Positions 43,015 to 55,633 of a DNA stretch of 64,000 nt are shown here, in pieces. Location: NCBI RefSeq assembly GCF_040412425.1, contig NC_089743.1, forward strand, positions 81,393,471 through 81,457,470, written 5' to 3'. The position numbers and the translations under genes are program-made. Below the pieces are notes generated by a model. The model searched no databases. It was not told where the DNA came from and was given only the letters and a program-made list of their open reading frames with translations. Numbering within the stretch: position 1 is the first letter of the stretch; each line of letters starts with the position of its first letter. The stretch comes from Macrobrachium rosenbergii. Its lineage: Eukaryota; Arthropoda; Malacostraca; Decapoda; Palaemonidae.

Positions 43015-44409
43015 TTTTTACATTGAAGTCTAAGCACAGTATAAATGGATTCTGTAAGTGAAATAATTCATTGATATTTTGCTGTTTTTTCATTAAAAGT
43101 AATATATGTATACAGTACTGTTTGAGAGAGAGAGAAAAAAAACTGGAAAGTGTTGCTCACACCTTGAAGTGCTTACTGGAGACGATAACCAAAGGCATAA
43201 AAACTATGGTTGGGATGAGAATGTTGCAAGATGCCTATGTGTGAAATTCGGATTAGAGATGAAACATCAACAGTGATAAAATATTCTCTTGTGTACTGTT
43301 ACAATATGTGTGATAATCATAGTCAACTAAACTTGTAATGAAATACAGTACAATAAATCAGATAAAGTAAAAAATATGACAATGCTACCTACATCAATCT
43401 GTCATGATTTGCTGAATTCGTTTATTTTCTCGTTTTTTTATGCTTATGGTACAGTAATTGATATTTTCATTAAAGCATATGTACAGTGCAGTACTGATAT
43501 ACGAGAGAGAGAGAAAGAGAATTACATCACAGAATTGCCAGTGGGGGCCTCACGTGTAAATTCTGATTTTAAATATTTTTATGGTGATTAGTGTAGTAAA
43601 AATAGATTCTGAATGAAATAACGTGTTATGGATATTTTGCTGTGTTTTTCTCAGTGTATGTTTACTGAGAGAAAGAGAGAGAGAAAATGATATTTTAAAA
43701 ATTTTAAATAAATTTATGAGAGATGGTGAGGACAACAAAATGACATAAACCAAGACTGCTGTAGTAAATAATTTTTTTATCATAAATGTATTTGTGTGTA
43801 ATCACGAAAATATACTAACATGGCTTAATAACCTAACATTCTGTTTGGAGGTACGTGTCCCGTTGTTCTAAACTACCCACATATTTTAGATGCTCTATAC
43901 AGTAATAGTACTATCCTAAAATATATACCTGTACAGTAAACATAACTGCAAAATCATCTTACACCACAGGAAAATATTAATATACGTAAAATGTACACCC
44001 AGTGCATTACAGTATGCACAGAACGATATGTAAAGTTACGTAGGCCAAAGAAAAAATGCGTGTCTGGATGATAGGGAATATCTAAGAGTAACAGTTGTAG
44101 GCTGGTACATTTAATTTTGCAACATGAATTTGAAATATTAGGGTGTTCTGGGATGATAGTTTGAGGTATATTTTTGTTTGATCTGTCAAGTTTAGCAATG
44201 AACTGTTAAAATAGGCAATTATAAGAGTTTTTGGGGGACATGTAGCCTACTCAAGAGTAATAGTAGTAGGTTACTTTGGGTGTTTTGGGATGATGGTTTG
44301 GGGTGTATTTTTGTTCGAACTATCAGATATAAGCATTTTTAGAGGGGATTTTTGTATTTCCGTGGTAGGTTTTGGAACCTATCCCCCACATAAAAATGAG
44401 GAAGCACTA
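42704..44409. mobile_element. Tigger-like non-autonomous DNA transposon, 1.7 kb
   Basis: The start CAGTGGCCCCTGATTTTACG and, from the far end, TAGTGCTTCCTCATTTTTAT are diverged inverted ends, flanked by TA (42702-42703, 44410-44411). From the far end the subterminal GTGGGGGATAGGTTCC is typical of Tigger ends. It contains (AG)n at 42938-43009 and shares internal sequence with 15021-15965. No transposase frame was found. Confidence 0.68.
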
Positions 44410-44420
44410 TAATGTGTATT

Positions 44421-44659
<239 letters not shown>

Positions 44660-44689
44660 GAGGGTCACACAAATGCACACATACACTTT

Positions 44690-46197
44690 CCTCGGTGAGC
44701 AGGGTTGATCACGCGAACGTGAACGAAGGCTGGCTGGAGTGGAGTGCTAAGGCACCGTCGGACGTGAAGTTGCGCAATCCTCCCGATCAGCTCCAGTCTT
44801 CTTTGAGGCCGTAACCTCCTGACAAGAAGACGACTGTACAGGGGACCTCCTCACTGTGTCTCAGGGTGCTCAGCCCTCGAGTCCAAAGCACTGGGTTGGG
44901 AACCTGTCCGAGCACTCGAAGCAGTACTGGAAGGAAGTGTCAAAGCACCTGCATGCTTCGGCACTTTCTCCTGCACTGTGCCTAAACCAGGACGGGGGGT
45001 GACTCTCTGGTACCGGTCTGGGGTACTCGAGGCTCTTTGGAAACTCAAGTACTCGGAGTGACTCAACCTTGTCGAGCACCCGACACTCCCGTATCTCACA
45101 GGACAATCAACAGGAGCAGTTTCCACCCGAGTGTTTGAAGAAACTTAGGAAGAGACAGGCACAGAACCAGTCTTAGAAGTGGACTTCTTACAGCTGGTTT
45201 TAAGTACGCGAACCTTAGGGGCTCACGTACTTAAGGCTCCTGAGACATGGGGCCCTGGTGGGGTACGTGAAATGGTTCCCGGGTCTGAAGACCGGAGAGA
45301 GCAAGTGAGAGATCCCACTACTTCCCCTGTGGAGGGTCTTCTTGTGGGGGGAGAGAGGCAGCCCCCTTCTTCTTTGGCCAGTGAGCCTCAGAAGAAGAAG
45401 GGGAGGAGGCAGCAGATGACAAAGTCTAAGACGAAGACAAGAAGACGACGATGATGACACCTTACGACCCCTCTTCTTTGGTATCTTCTTTAGGATGGTG
45501 GTCAGGTCTCCCAACCAGGAGGGAGCAGCAGGAACCACAGGAGCAGCTGGGGCAACAGGAGCAGCAGAAGCAGCTGGGGCAACAGGAGCAGCAGGAACAG
45601 CAGGAGCAACTGGAACTGCAAAGGCAGTAGGTAGAAGGGACACCACGTACTGGGGAGCATGAGCATGCATGGCAGTCTGTTCCACCACCACCCGGGTCGT
45701 CAGGGTTGGAAAGTGCGTAGACACTGACGTGGGGACCTTCATGAACAGGCGACCAAGAACGACACTCAGCACAAGTAGAACTAGGGTTATAGTCATGCCC
45801 TCTGCAACTAGTGCAGAGGACATGAGGGTCCACATCAACGGGCGAGCGCTAGTGCATGCAACCTTTGCCGTCAACCCCAGGAAACGACACACTGGGTGAC
45901 GGCCTTCCGCAAAGGTTTAGATGATTTGTGGGTTAGCATGATGTAATGTCAAACACACAAATATCAATCACAAGAAAAAGAAAAGATCCCACTGGGAACA
46001 AAGTGAAACGGCGATCAGGGCTGAGTGTCAGCAAACACGTCTGCATAGTACAACGGCCAAAAGCAAATTGGAATGTTTACAACTGGGCAAGTGGGACTCC
46101 TGCCTACCGGACAGTAGTTAACTGCCTAACCACCTTGTTTGAAATTCCAGCTTCGCTGAAAGTAAATCCTTATGTAAAGGACCAAGGGTTTGTATAT
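44690..46197 (-). mobile_element. DIRS-like copy 2, 5' fragment (leader and gag start)
   Basis: On the minus strand this repeats the start of DIRS copy 1: the leader with a GTTAGGCAGTTAACT-like block near 46110, then a 225-codon frame at 45892-45215 containing FLGLTAKVACTSA, an Ala/Pro/Val-rich run (AVPVAPAVPAAPVAPAAS), SWLGDLTTILKKIPKKRGRK and a Ser-rich patch. These match 8060-8520 of copy 1. A second frame at 45126-44851 contains SSARTGSQPSALDS, matching SARPGSQPGVL of copy 1 near 9010. It ends at (AT)n near 44650, so everything after mid-gag is missing. Confidence 0.75.
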
Positions 46198-46272
46198 TGT
46201 GTAGGAGCAAAAATATATATATATATATAAAATATATATACACAGTATATATATGTATGTATATATATGTAT

Positions 46273-46275
<3 letters not shown>

Positions 46276-46340
<65 letters not shown>
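46276..46340 (+). repeat. (AT)n microsatellite
   Basis: A run of about 32 AT units at the leader end of DIRS copy 2. Confidence 0.95.
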
Positions 46341-46341
<1 letters not shown>

Positions 46342-46399
46342 CTATATATATATATATAAAATTGTATTTATATAATGATTCATTGTATGGGGATGAGTG

Positions 46400-48265
46400 T
46401 GAGAAACAGAAAAACATGAAAACTTTGTTATAAATCTAATTATCTGGATATTTACCTACTGTTTAAGTCTTTAGGTGTGACTGAGCATTCAAAATAAGCA
46501 AAAGAATAACACTTGGCTCATCCACATGGACTGTCTATAAACAGCTGTTTTACACCAGATGGCATTGGGATGTATACTTTCTTGTCTGAATTCATGACGC
46601 CCCACCAAGATATGGGGAGGCTGGGTGGGTTTCCACTTTGACAGTGTCAAAATATAATCAGGAAAACTTTCATTCTTTGGGATGACTTGTACCTACTGTT
46701 AAAGTTTGCTGACTACCACTTGGAACGAGGATGGTGGGCTAGTGCAGTCAGAGAAACATCATCTCAGCCAAGTGAACTAAAAGCTTTTTTTAAAAGGGAA
46801 AAAGCTTCTACACATTCTTATGTGATCCTTCCTAATAAGAACTGTTGCCAGGCACTCCAAAATCTCAGTGGACGGCCTCCTACTCGACCTTGAGAATTCA
46901 AAACATCTGTTATAGTTGTCTTGATCACTTAAAAAGAGCTTTCTGAAACGTTAGAACTCATGGGTAGTTTGGGTTGACATTCCAAGTGAAACTTTCATGC
47001 AGAAAAGGGCGCAGGTGCAGGATGCCAGGGGGAAGACCTCAAAGACTGTGCCAAGGATTCTCTTTACTCCTGATTCGACGCATCTTTGGCAATTGCCTTA
47101 AACACTTTGGAGTTAACGAGACAATGAGAAGTGGTGTCAAAGAAAGCTAATAACTGTGAGCTGTACGATAAATATGAACAAAACTTTGTTTCTTTATAAC
47201 AGAATTATCAAAAACACGACATTCCTCGCTAAGCTTCAGAAATAGGTCTATCTAGGTAAGGTTAGTACTTCAATGTCTCAAGAACCACTGTATCTTCAGG
47301 ACTAACATTTATTTATAATTTTTTTTTAATCTGGCACAGTAAACAAGCTGTCTTGCTAAGAACAACATACCAACTTCATATGCTTCCACCTCACTATCAG
47401 GCCAAAGCACCTTGCATATCTGAGGGCTCTTTACTTCCATGAACAAGCAACTGGAAAGAACTTGTCTTCAACATAGGAAGGCTGAAAATCTGACATTGGA
47501 TCTGTTTCATAAAACATAGCTCTATGCAGCTTCACAAAGTTGGAAACCAAAGCATGGGCATTCCGAGAACCAGCTTTAAGGCATACAGTACTGCTGAGAC
47601 CGCTTCAAAATGCACCTCAACAGAGTCACTAACTTCTCACCTGCTTTTACAGGAGCCAAGGTAGAAGCATAGAAAATAGTGCTGATCAATGGATTCATCT
47701 TTGGAAAAAAGGACAGGGTAAATCAGAGCAATGCAAACTATGAATTGCTTTAAATTCTGAAGGAGAATAATTAAAATCAGGGTTGAAGTTTGTCATGTCT
47801 ATAGAAAAAACCGAGATGGTAGAAAATGGTAAATCCATGGACAGACGGTGCAGTGGTAGGCTCCTGAGATGGTGACATATCCAGAACTGCCAGCAATAGC
47901 ATCACAGAATGCTGCTGGGGAGCATCAGACGGCTGGGAGGGACACGCATGGAGGAGAGAAGGTAGAGGGTTCTTCCGTCTGCACTACACCAGATGTGGCA
48001 GCAAACGGAAGGGCTGTTACTACAAATAGGTACAGAAGAGTACAAGCCAATTGAGGGGGGGACTGAGTGAGGTGGTAAGGGTTAACATCAGAAATGGAAG
48101 GAATAAATGGTGATACAAGGTGGGCAAAAGACTGAACAACTGGGGCACTGATGTGCAGTTCAAAAATTACCAAAGTAACTGGAACACTAAGCCTATAGAC
48201 CCTAGATAACTCAACAGATCACACACACCATCACTCTTGTCAAATGACGATAAAATTAGTCAGCT
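46400..48265. other. Intronic stretch, nothing identified
   Basis: No transposon ends or exons recognised; short open frames only. Confidence 0.4.
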
Positions 48266-48268
48266 GTT

Positions 48269-48299
48269 ATAAGTTATTCTCTTTCGGAGAATAACTTAT
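48269..48299. repeat. Perfect 13-bp hairpin
   Basis: ATAAGTTATTCTC, loop TTTCG, GAGAATAACTTAT. An isolated perfect inverted repeat in the trh last intron. Confidence 0.85.
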
Positions 48300-48537
48300 T
48301 ATGAGATGGTAGTTGGCTGAGAGAGGGGTAGCGAAGGACACAGACCTCCATCCCAAGATGCGCCTTGGTTACCTGGCAGTAATGAAAGCCTACTGAGGAA
48401 ATTGCAATCCTTACTCATAATATACCAAGTCAAGTGCCTACCTGACTATATCAGTAAACTCATATCTTTAAGTTCACCCACCCATTTCCCCCGAACCACA
48501 TAGGGAGCTCTAGAAGATTGAGCAGGAGGATTGAGAG

Positions 48538-48630
48538 GTGAACAGCACTGGAAGAAGAAAGAATAGAACCCTGAGACCAGACTTGGTGAACAACACTGGA
48601 AGAAGAAAGAATAGAACACTAAGACCAAAG
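48538..48630 (+). repeat. 48-bp tandem duplication
   Basis: Units start GTGAACAGCACTGG at 48538 and GTGAACAACACTGG at 48586 and share GAAGAAGAAAGAATAGAAC. Confidence 0.88.
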
Positions 48631-49430
48631 CACAATACCATACAAGAGAAACACAGGCAGAAACAATCAAAATTATTATTGCCGATTCACATGGTATGCA
48701 CTACGACACGGCATGAAGAATTTTGACAATGTAAACATACCAATGCCAACTGGTGGAGAAACAGGAGATTCCAGACAATCCATCCCAGTCAACCAAGTAT
48801 TAATCTTTTGTTTATTTTGAGTGCTGATCACATCTAACAGCAAGCAGCATGCTGTACGCCTACTTTTACAGTAGGTATGATTCATTCCAATGACGTATGG
48901 TTAGTCTCAAGGTCAATGTAGAAGGTAGCGATTATTCTACGAAAGATTGGAGGGAGGATTTAAATATCCTCAGAAACAAAAAGCTCTGCATGATGCGACG
49001 TGAGAAAAAAAAACTCGCTGGACTCAAAATTGTATATTATACTTTTTTATTTTGGTCTAGTTCAATACTTGCAATTGGAATTATAAAAATAAAATATCCG
49101 TTTACAAGTTAAGATATTCTTCAGCACTCTTTCCACTGATCTTGTTGTGGAAATAATAAAACTTACTGTCCAAATACCTCAAGAGATACTATACTGTGTC
49201 AAACACACTCAAGATAGCTAGGGTGTGGCCAGGTAGAAGCAGCACCACAGCCACATCTGTTCAGTATTTAAATCTTTCCCTTTACATTGAATTCATGGTT
49301 TTGCCTGAATTTATCATTTACTGGAAGTAACCACTTTGGCTTTCCCATGCTGTCCTATCATGACAAAGGCTTGGTATGACTGTTCCTCAAGTAGATGGTT
49401 GGTTTAGATTACATACACTAAGTGTAAAAG

Positions 49431-49715
49431 AATAAATTGAATAAAGAATTTAGGCAAAAGGCAAACGCTGGGACCTTTGGGGTCATTCCAGCGCTGAAAC
49501 AAAATTGACAGTAAAAGGTCTGAAAGGTGCAACAGGAGAAAAACCTCACAATTCCACTATGAATCAATTGTTAGGATAGAATTGGACATTGAATAATAAA
49601 AGAATATGAGACACATCATGCAGTAAAGGGAATGAAAGGGGTTGCAGCTAGGGGCCGAAGGGACGCCAGTAAGTGTGAGCTGCCCTAAGACAATAGTGGG
49701 TAGGCCCAAACAAAA
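49431..49715 (+). repeat. Abundant decapod-type interspersed repeat, copy A
   Basis: It contains TTTAGGCAAAAGGCAAACGC, TGGGACCTTTGGGGTCATTC, CAGCGCTGAAAC, GGTTGCAGCTAGGGGCCGAA and GGGACGCC, a signature I recall from many decapod sequences. One end is repeated inverted at 57904-57987. Confidence 0.65.
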
Positions 49716-52700
49716 ATTATTATTGCTATCAAGGGAAAGGATTAAGAAGGAATAAACCTTGGCTGCCGAGAATAAACACGGTCACTGCATTTACCCGGCT
49801 ACAAGTGGCAAAGCGTGGGAGCGTGGGAGAAAGCCTCGATGCCAAGACAGCTCAGAAAATGGTATAGTTAACTCGACAGAGGCAGCCGAGACAAAAAAGT
49901 AGAAACAGTAGGCTTGAGACCGAAAAAATACACCTACAGCAGGCTAAACAATACAACTGGAATAAATAGACTGAGGAGAAAAAAGGCGTGAAGGAACAAG
50001 AAGAGACTCAGATTCGGACAAAGAAAAAAATTGGTCAACATTTGATTGAACAATATATCTTGACACTGAATAAATAACAAAAGCCTTAACAACAATGCAA
50101 TTGTTATCTTTAAAATTAAGAAACAACAACGGCAATGTCGATAACTAGAACGACGATTAACGCTTCCGAAACGACCTTTTGGCGAGCGAGTCAAACACTT
50201 AACCGATCAAAACGTTTGAAAGGACGGTGTCGGAGGGCACAAAATAACCTCACCCCGAGAACTGACCCGGTTCCGAGGCAGCACAATCTTCCGACTAAGG
50301 CCTAAAGAATAACCTCTAGACCTTGCTTCCAATTGCCACAGGACAGTCCTAAGTTTGGGCTACAAACTGAAGAGCCCACCGACACCTTTCCTCTCGAAGT
50401 GGATCGCGAAAGAGAGCGCACATAATGGAGGACACAGACTGGTTACCCAAAACCAGAATTTGCTAGAATGTTACTCTCGACTATGATCGCATTTTGGACT
50501 TGAAAATATAAGTATCCTTAGTTTAGTATGTGCTTTGAACGTCTCTGACATTCATTTTCTTAACAGCCAAATCATGCCTGGCCTGATGCCTTCAAGGCAA
50601 GTCAGGTCATACCCTATTGCACTGATACTGGTTTTAGCTCCCACCAACTTCATCACGAATAAAAACTATATTAGTTAGGTGGGAAGGAGGGGGTTCTATC
50701 TAAAAGTACTCAAATACAATTGAAACCAGATATAAAATGTTCAAACAATTCTATGAGATATATATTTCAAGTTCAAATGCAATAATGGTTTCAAGTGAAA
50801 AACCCCAGGTGCAATAAACCACTTATTTAGCTTTCAGAATACGACTAACATCCTGTTTACTTTCAGAATAAAATTCTTTTGAACCCAAGAGGAGCGGAGG
50901 GGCGAAGCTGGGGGACGGAGGAGAGTAATTAGGAGACGTATGAGCCGGCAAAGAAACAGGAAGGGAATTAAAACGTATATCGCTGTCTAATTAATTGCTT
51001 CCTCAATATAACTATCCCTCCTCCTACACATAAGGAATTATAAATTAAGTCTGATCACCTCTTTGTTTACCTTTATTGTTTTTACAAAAGGCAAATGACC
51101 ATTCTATACCACTTAGAGAATAGGCTACAGTGCATATCTATTTATACAGAATACAGTTTACTAACGTAGAAACGTTCCTGCAAAACCTGATGTTTTGTTC
51201 CTGCCATGGATCGAAGACATCCTGAGCGAACAAAACAAGTCACAACACCGAGAAAAAGCCACCAACATTTGCTACCGAACCACCAACAACTACACTCGCG
51301 TACATCGAGAATTATTCTGAGAATCTGTAACATACCTAAAATACACCTGGTGGCAAACGGGTGAACTAAGGTTCCTCGTTCCTAATCGCTATTGTCGCTT
51401 ACTCAACAAACAAGCTGCCACACACTATACTGTTCGTGTTTGGTGCTGAGCTATTTAGCTTTAAACAGCTTTACTAGATTTTCTCTTTCGTACCGTTTAA
51501 GGTGTCACTTTTTTTAATCAGCAAGACACCATAGTTCCAAAGCTTGTTTGACTGAATGCATCATATACCGAGACATATGGTATTCCAAATAAATATAAGA
51601 AGAATGGAACTAATGAAGACACATGAGCACAAAGCCACCTGGAATCAAGTGGACTTTCCTTCATAAAGTAAGAGGCCCTATTTAGGTAAAGGTATGAAAT
51701 TTGTTTGAGCACCTAATTTATTTTAATGTCCTATTTTTTCAGTACCAACCGTAAGTCTTGGACACAGATTGGTCAGAGAAGTTTTGTAGAGATGTTTGAA
51801 GTCATTCATTAACCTAATAATAAAATTTGCCGTTTTAATGAAATAAATATAGATTTATTCTTTTAAAAGAACAAATTCTTTGTTCCAGCTACATACAAAA
51901 TGAGAACTTATCTCGGTCGTGTAGTTAAACTACTTTAAAACAATGATAACAAAGTTGATGTTCGCCGCTTCTTTGTGCACTTCAAATGAAATACAAAGTG
52001 TGCTCAGGTAAGCATACATAAAATTACAAAAAAGATGATTTTGATGAAACAAACTTCACAAAAGTAAATGAGACATCACTGTGATAAAATGTAAAGAATG
52101 CAAAGAGAGAAAAGGGAGGGAGAGAAAAATCAATCATAAAGCCGAAACGATAACTAAAGATTTTGAGTCCTCATACCCACATACAGTATGTTGAGGTATA
52201 AATTTAAATGCCAAAGATGAGCATCTCAGCTACTGCATAGCTAAAAGGATAAATATTTTATGAGACGAATTCACCATTCAGTAACAATCAGCAACACTGG
52301 CAGCTCATAATTTGGAATAATTGAATACATTGTACCACTAAGATCCACAATCATAACGACCAACCTATACCTTAAATGGAAATAAAATAAAAAGATAACT
52401 TGATTTCATACACTGCAGAATCAACGTCTTTTCATTATGGGGACCATTATTGCAAAACCAAATTCTGTTTTTTTAAAATAATCTATGAAAATGACTCCTT
52501 CATTGTCACCATAATTTCACAGGCCAAATAAAACTTCCTACACATTTCAGTCATAATGACACGATCACGAGAGGTAACGGTGCAGGCAGGCTACTGCAAC
52601 GTGTGTAAAGAAAAACACCATTCTATCTATGACAAAAAGACTTTTGTCACATTCAGGAAATACATTCCGAACAGACGCTTTCTTTTCTTCTTTCGCGTCT

Positions 52701-52871
52701 GTGTACGTGCCCACCATGACGTGCAACCCCCATTTTCCGATGCTCGTACCTACCCAAGACGTGCAGCCCCCATTCCTCCACCGACACCACCCAATCTGTT
52801 AATACTGGGGTTAATCACAATGTTATTACCTCCGTTTTAATTGAGCCCGTCTATAAAACACTAGGGATTAC
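49716..52871. other. Intronic stretch, nothing identified
   Basis: No exon or element recognised up to the donor of the 52872-53020 exon. Confidence 0.4.
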
Positions 52872-53020
52872 CTCGTAGGTGAGATCTCGCTCTGTAGGTC
52901 CCTCCTGTGAGGAATGAGTGCCTGTTGAACCACCTCTCTCCCCAGTGGTGTTGGCTGTTGATCTCGGAGAACTGCTACTCTCTTCACCCACAACACCACA
53001 ACTTCCTTCTGGGGAACTGG
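52872..53020 (-). CDS. trh: trh exon: Ser/Thr/Gly-rich acidic linker
   Basis: The exon is 149 nt. Two bases complete a Thr codon, then 49 codons follow, starting SSPEGSCGVVGEESSSSPRS and ending ERDLTYE in phase 0. It is low-complexity and disordered, so homology alone does not identify it; the case rests on an open frame of the right phase between a good donor (GTAATC from 52871) and an acceptor ending catatag at 53021, and on its position after the PAS-B exons. The acceptor lacks a strong pyrimidine tract. It joins in frame to the terminal exon at 24063. Confidence 0.72.
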
Positions 53021-53797
53021 CTATATGTTGTAATTAAGATTCTAAAATAAGATGTAAACAGGAATACATATGATTAATCTCAACCTAAATAAACCACTTA
53101 GGTTATTGATTAGTCATGAATATAATTGTATGACAATTTACAACTGGCATTAAAACAACCCTCACACGCCATGTATATGAGCTTTCTCATTTTTTTAAAA
53201 AATAAGTTGCATTATATTCCATACTCCTAAATTTTTAGCCTAAGCCTAGTGTTTGATGTCGTTAACCCATCTTTTCTACTAGTTCAATAATTATGAACAT
53301 AACTCTGAACATTGCAAAAGCTTTCAACAGAACATACCCCATACTCTGACGACGCAAAGGTTTGCAACATGTAGTTTAGAATGATGTATCTAAATCTACT
53401 TACAGCCCTTTCTTGCAATAAAACGACCCAGTTCTCACTCCCTACAAGTTCCTTTATTTTTAGAACAGAGTTGTAAACGGTGATTATGTTTATGAACAAG
53501 TATGCCACACCACAAGTTTTCAGTGACTGTTGACCTACCTAAACTCTGAAGAGCTATTGTCCTCTCGTATAAAAAAAAATGTTCTTTCCATAAATGACTA
53601 TATTTGAAGTTGGTAAAATGTTAAAATTGGTTGGATCCTGATCATTCAGGTATTAACTTAATGGTCGGGGAATGTATTACAGGGAATTCAGAGAAGTGAA
53701 GGAATATTATAAAGTACCCGAACAGAATAATAAATCACATTTCTCTTCCTAAATATGGAAGATCACGCTACTTTCATAATCAAGATTCATTCGATAT

Positions 53798-54125
53798 CAG
53801 GGCGTCATTTAGCGGGGGCTGGGGGCAACTGCCCCCAAGACCAAAGTGCCCCCAGCCCTCAACCCCCCCTCACCCCACCCGGCCCCTGGTAAGCTTACAG
53901 CAGCTGGTTTTCCATTATTCCTGCACAGAAATTCAAATGTGTCATCACACGTTATATCTGTTTATCTATCTACTATTTTATGCTAATAGCTAAAAAAAAA
54001 CCTCAATCTCTATTCATTTTGTGCTTCAAAAGCTGTAAATAGCTCAAATAAAAAAATCCAGGAATCAGGCTCCTTGCTCGCAAACCGCCTCGCTCCCCAT
54101 ATCAAAACTGCAAAATGACGCCCTG
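53798..54125. mobile_element. hAT-like miniature element, 328 bp
   Basis: Inverted ends: CAGGGCGTCATTTAGC at the start and CAGGGCGTCATTTTGC from the far end. Flanks ATTCGATAT (53789-53797) and TTCTGATAT (54126-54134) resemble an imperfect 8-bp-type duplication. CAGGG-starting ends followed by a G-rich run are typical of hAT elements. A G/C-rich stem of GGGGGC and GCCCCC words lies just inside the left end. It sits 40 bp from the donor-side edge of the trh exon 54166-54279. Confidence 0.78.
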
Positions 54126-54165
54126 TTCTGATATCGTTGTTTAAGATAACATACTGAGTACTCAC

Positions 54166-54279
54166 TGGATGGCTCAGGTGTTGCTGGATTAGTATAATCA
54201 AGATCGTCTCTCTCTCATGTTGGCCAGAGCAGGGTCTAGCTGAGTTTGGTCCATTACTAAGGTGTCATACTCTGTGCCA
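54166..54279 (-). CDS. trh: trh exon: after PAS-B, with apparent frameshift
   Basis: The exon is 114 nt. One base completes Ser, then the frame gives GTEYDTLVMDQTQLDPALAN plus a Met, matching the SG.EY..L.MD segment that follows PAS-B in Trachealess proteins. The frame then meets AGAGAGAGA (54215-54207) and stops at TGA 54200-54198. A different frame from the same spot reads DDLDYTNPATPEPS to the donor GTGAGT at 54165, with phase 1, which the next exon requires. The exon is therefore 2 bp short, or 1 bp long, for continuity. Two extra bases in the AG run would restore it. An assembly error, an allele or a damaged copy are all possible. The acceptor tttttacag is good. Confidence 0.8.
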
Positions 54280-55139
54280 CTGTAAAAAAACGAAACATGT
54301 TTATAAAAAAAAAAACACTAGAAACCCTACTTAATTTTGAGTTCATGCACTGATTTTCAAAACCATTCACGAAGACTGGACAGTCTTGGTACAGGATACA
54401 ACATGAACAATTTATTTAATTTGTAAAGAAATTTGTAAAGAAAGGAGCAAGAACAGTGTACTCAATTTTCAATTCAAATTAAAGTTATGAGACTGAGATT
54501 CTAAATTTGGCTTCTGAAGTAAAACTAGTATCATTCAAAAAGAATCTCAAAGAAATAGTTCTGTTTAATGAACAAAACAGAAAGGATATGCTTGACATTC
54601 TTTTTGTTATTCTAATTTCCTTCAACAACAGACTCCGGCTGTACAAGACATGTTGTCTTTAGTCATCTTTCATTGAGAGAGAAAATTCGTACTTCCAACC
54701 ATGCTTGTCTGTTACCAAGAGAGTTCAAAATCTTTCCACTGGTCTTGAAACTTGCAGATACTGATTAATGAATAGGAGAAGACATGATTTAATTTTGGTG
54801 AAGACTGAAGATCCAGAAATAGAAGCAGGAGTCAGGAGTAACTTTCTAGACCTGTGTTCTTTAGTCTTTCATAACAGTGTTTAATGCAAGGGAAAAGCAA
54901 AGAGCACAAAAAACTGAAAAACCACAATTTTAACGCTATAACTGTCATGGGTCCGAAACAACACACCCAGAGAAAATGGCAGAAGTAATTTGTCACTGGC
55001 AAGGGTCAGGAATCTACCAGCCACCATTTTTATCTCTGCGCAGCTGTGACTTAAATATACAACAATAAAAGAATTTTCTAGTTTCGTATAAACCTTGAAA
55101 CAAAACACCGAAAACTCATTAACAATTTACCTTCCATAC

Positions 55140-55287
55140 CTAATGATATAATTTACACAAATGATATTTTGCTCGTCTCCATTTTTGTTGTTGATAACAA
55201 CTGTGGCGCAAGTTTGCATCCATGTGTAGCCTCCAGTCTTGTTCAGTAACCGGAAGTATGGACTCATCACCTGGCCTTTCTCAATTA
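55140..55287 (-). CDS. trh: trh exon: PAS-B core beta-sheet and PAC segment
   Basis: The exon is 148 nt. Two bases complete a Leu codon, then 48 codons follow, running IEKGQVMSPYFRLLNKTGGY and then TWMQTCATVV and EQNIICVNYII, ending with two bases of a Ser codon (phase 2). Pattern: G-G-Y-T-W-x-Q-T-x-A-T is the PAS-B beta-strand signature; N-I-I-C-V-N-Y is the PAC end. The acceptor ttttccag ends at 55288 and the donor GTATGG starts at 55139. This half of PAS-B forms the dimer surface used with ARNT/Tango in the family. The exon is too short for a long open frame, so it was recognised by content and phase. Confidence 0.9.
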
Positions 55288-55526
55288 CTGGAAAACAATG
55301 GCAAGAATGTTAACGCTGGAAACTCCTGGAACTTATACATTAGGTATTGTCATTGTCATAAACTGTCTATTAATACCCAATTTAAAGTGGTATATAATTA
55401 AATGACCTATTATACCGAAAATGACATAATTGGAATGTGTTCGAATCTGAGTTAACGGAATATGTTCAAAATACCAAACCACCATGAATTCTAAAACATG
55501 TCGGAGGTTTCCTAAAAGATATTTAC

Positions 55527-55633
55527 GATCAACGTGAGTTTTCCGCAACTTCTCTACATCTTGGCCATGGCACAAGGAGTAGAGGGACCTTCCTTGCAGT
55601 TCGTCAGGGGTGTAATCCAGCAAATCTGCAACT
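55527..55633 (-). CDS. trh: trh exon: N-terminal half of PAS-B
   Basis: The exon is 107 nt. One base completes a Lys codon, then 35 codons follow, beginning VADLLDYTPDELQGRSLYSL and ending RKTHVD plus one base (phase 1). YTPDELQGRSLYSLCHGQDV is the F-helix region of PAS-B in Trachealess. The acceptor ctcacag ends at 55634. The donor GTAAAT at 55526 is less canonical than its neighbours, but the join gives VDLIEKGQVM, exactly the family sequence across this junction. The extended open frame at 55333-55526 is intronic read-through. Confidence 0.9.
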
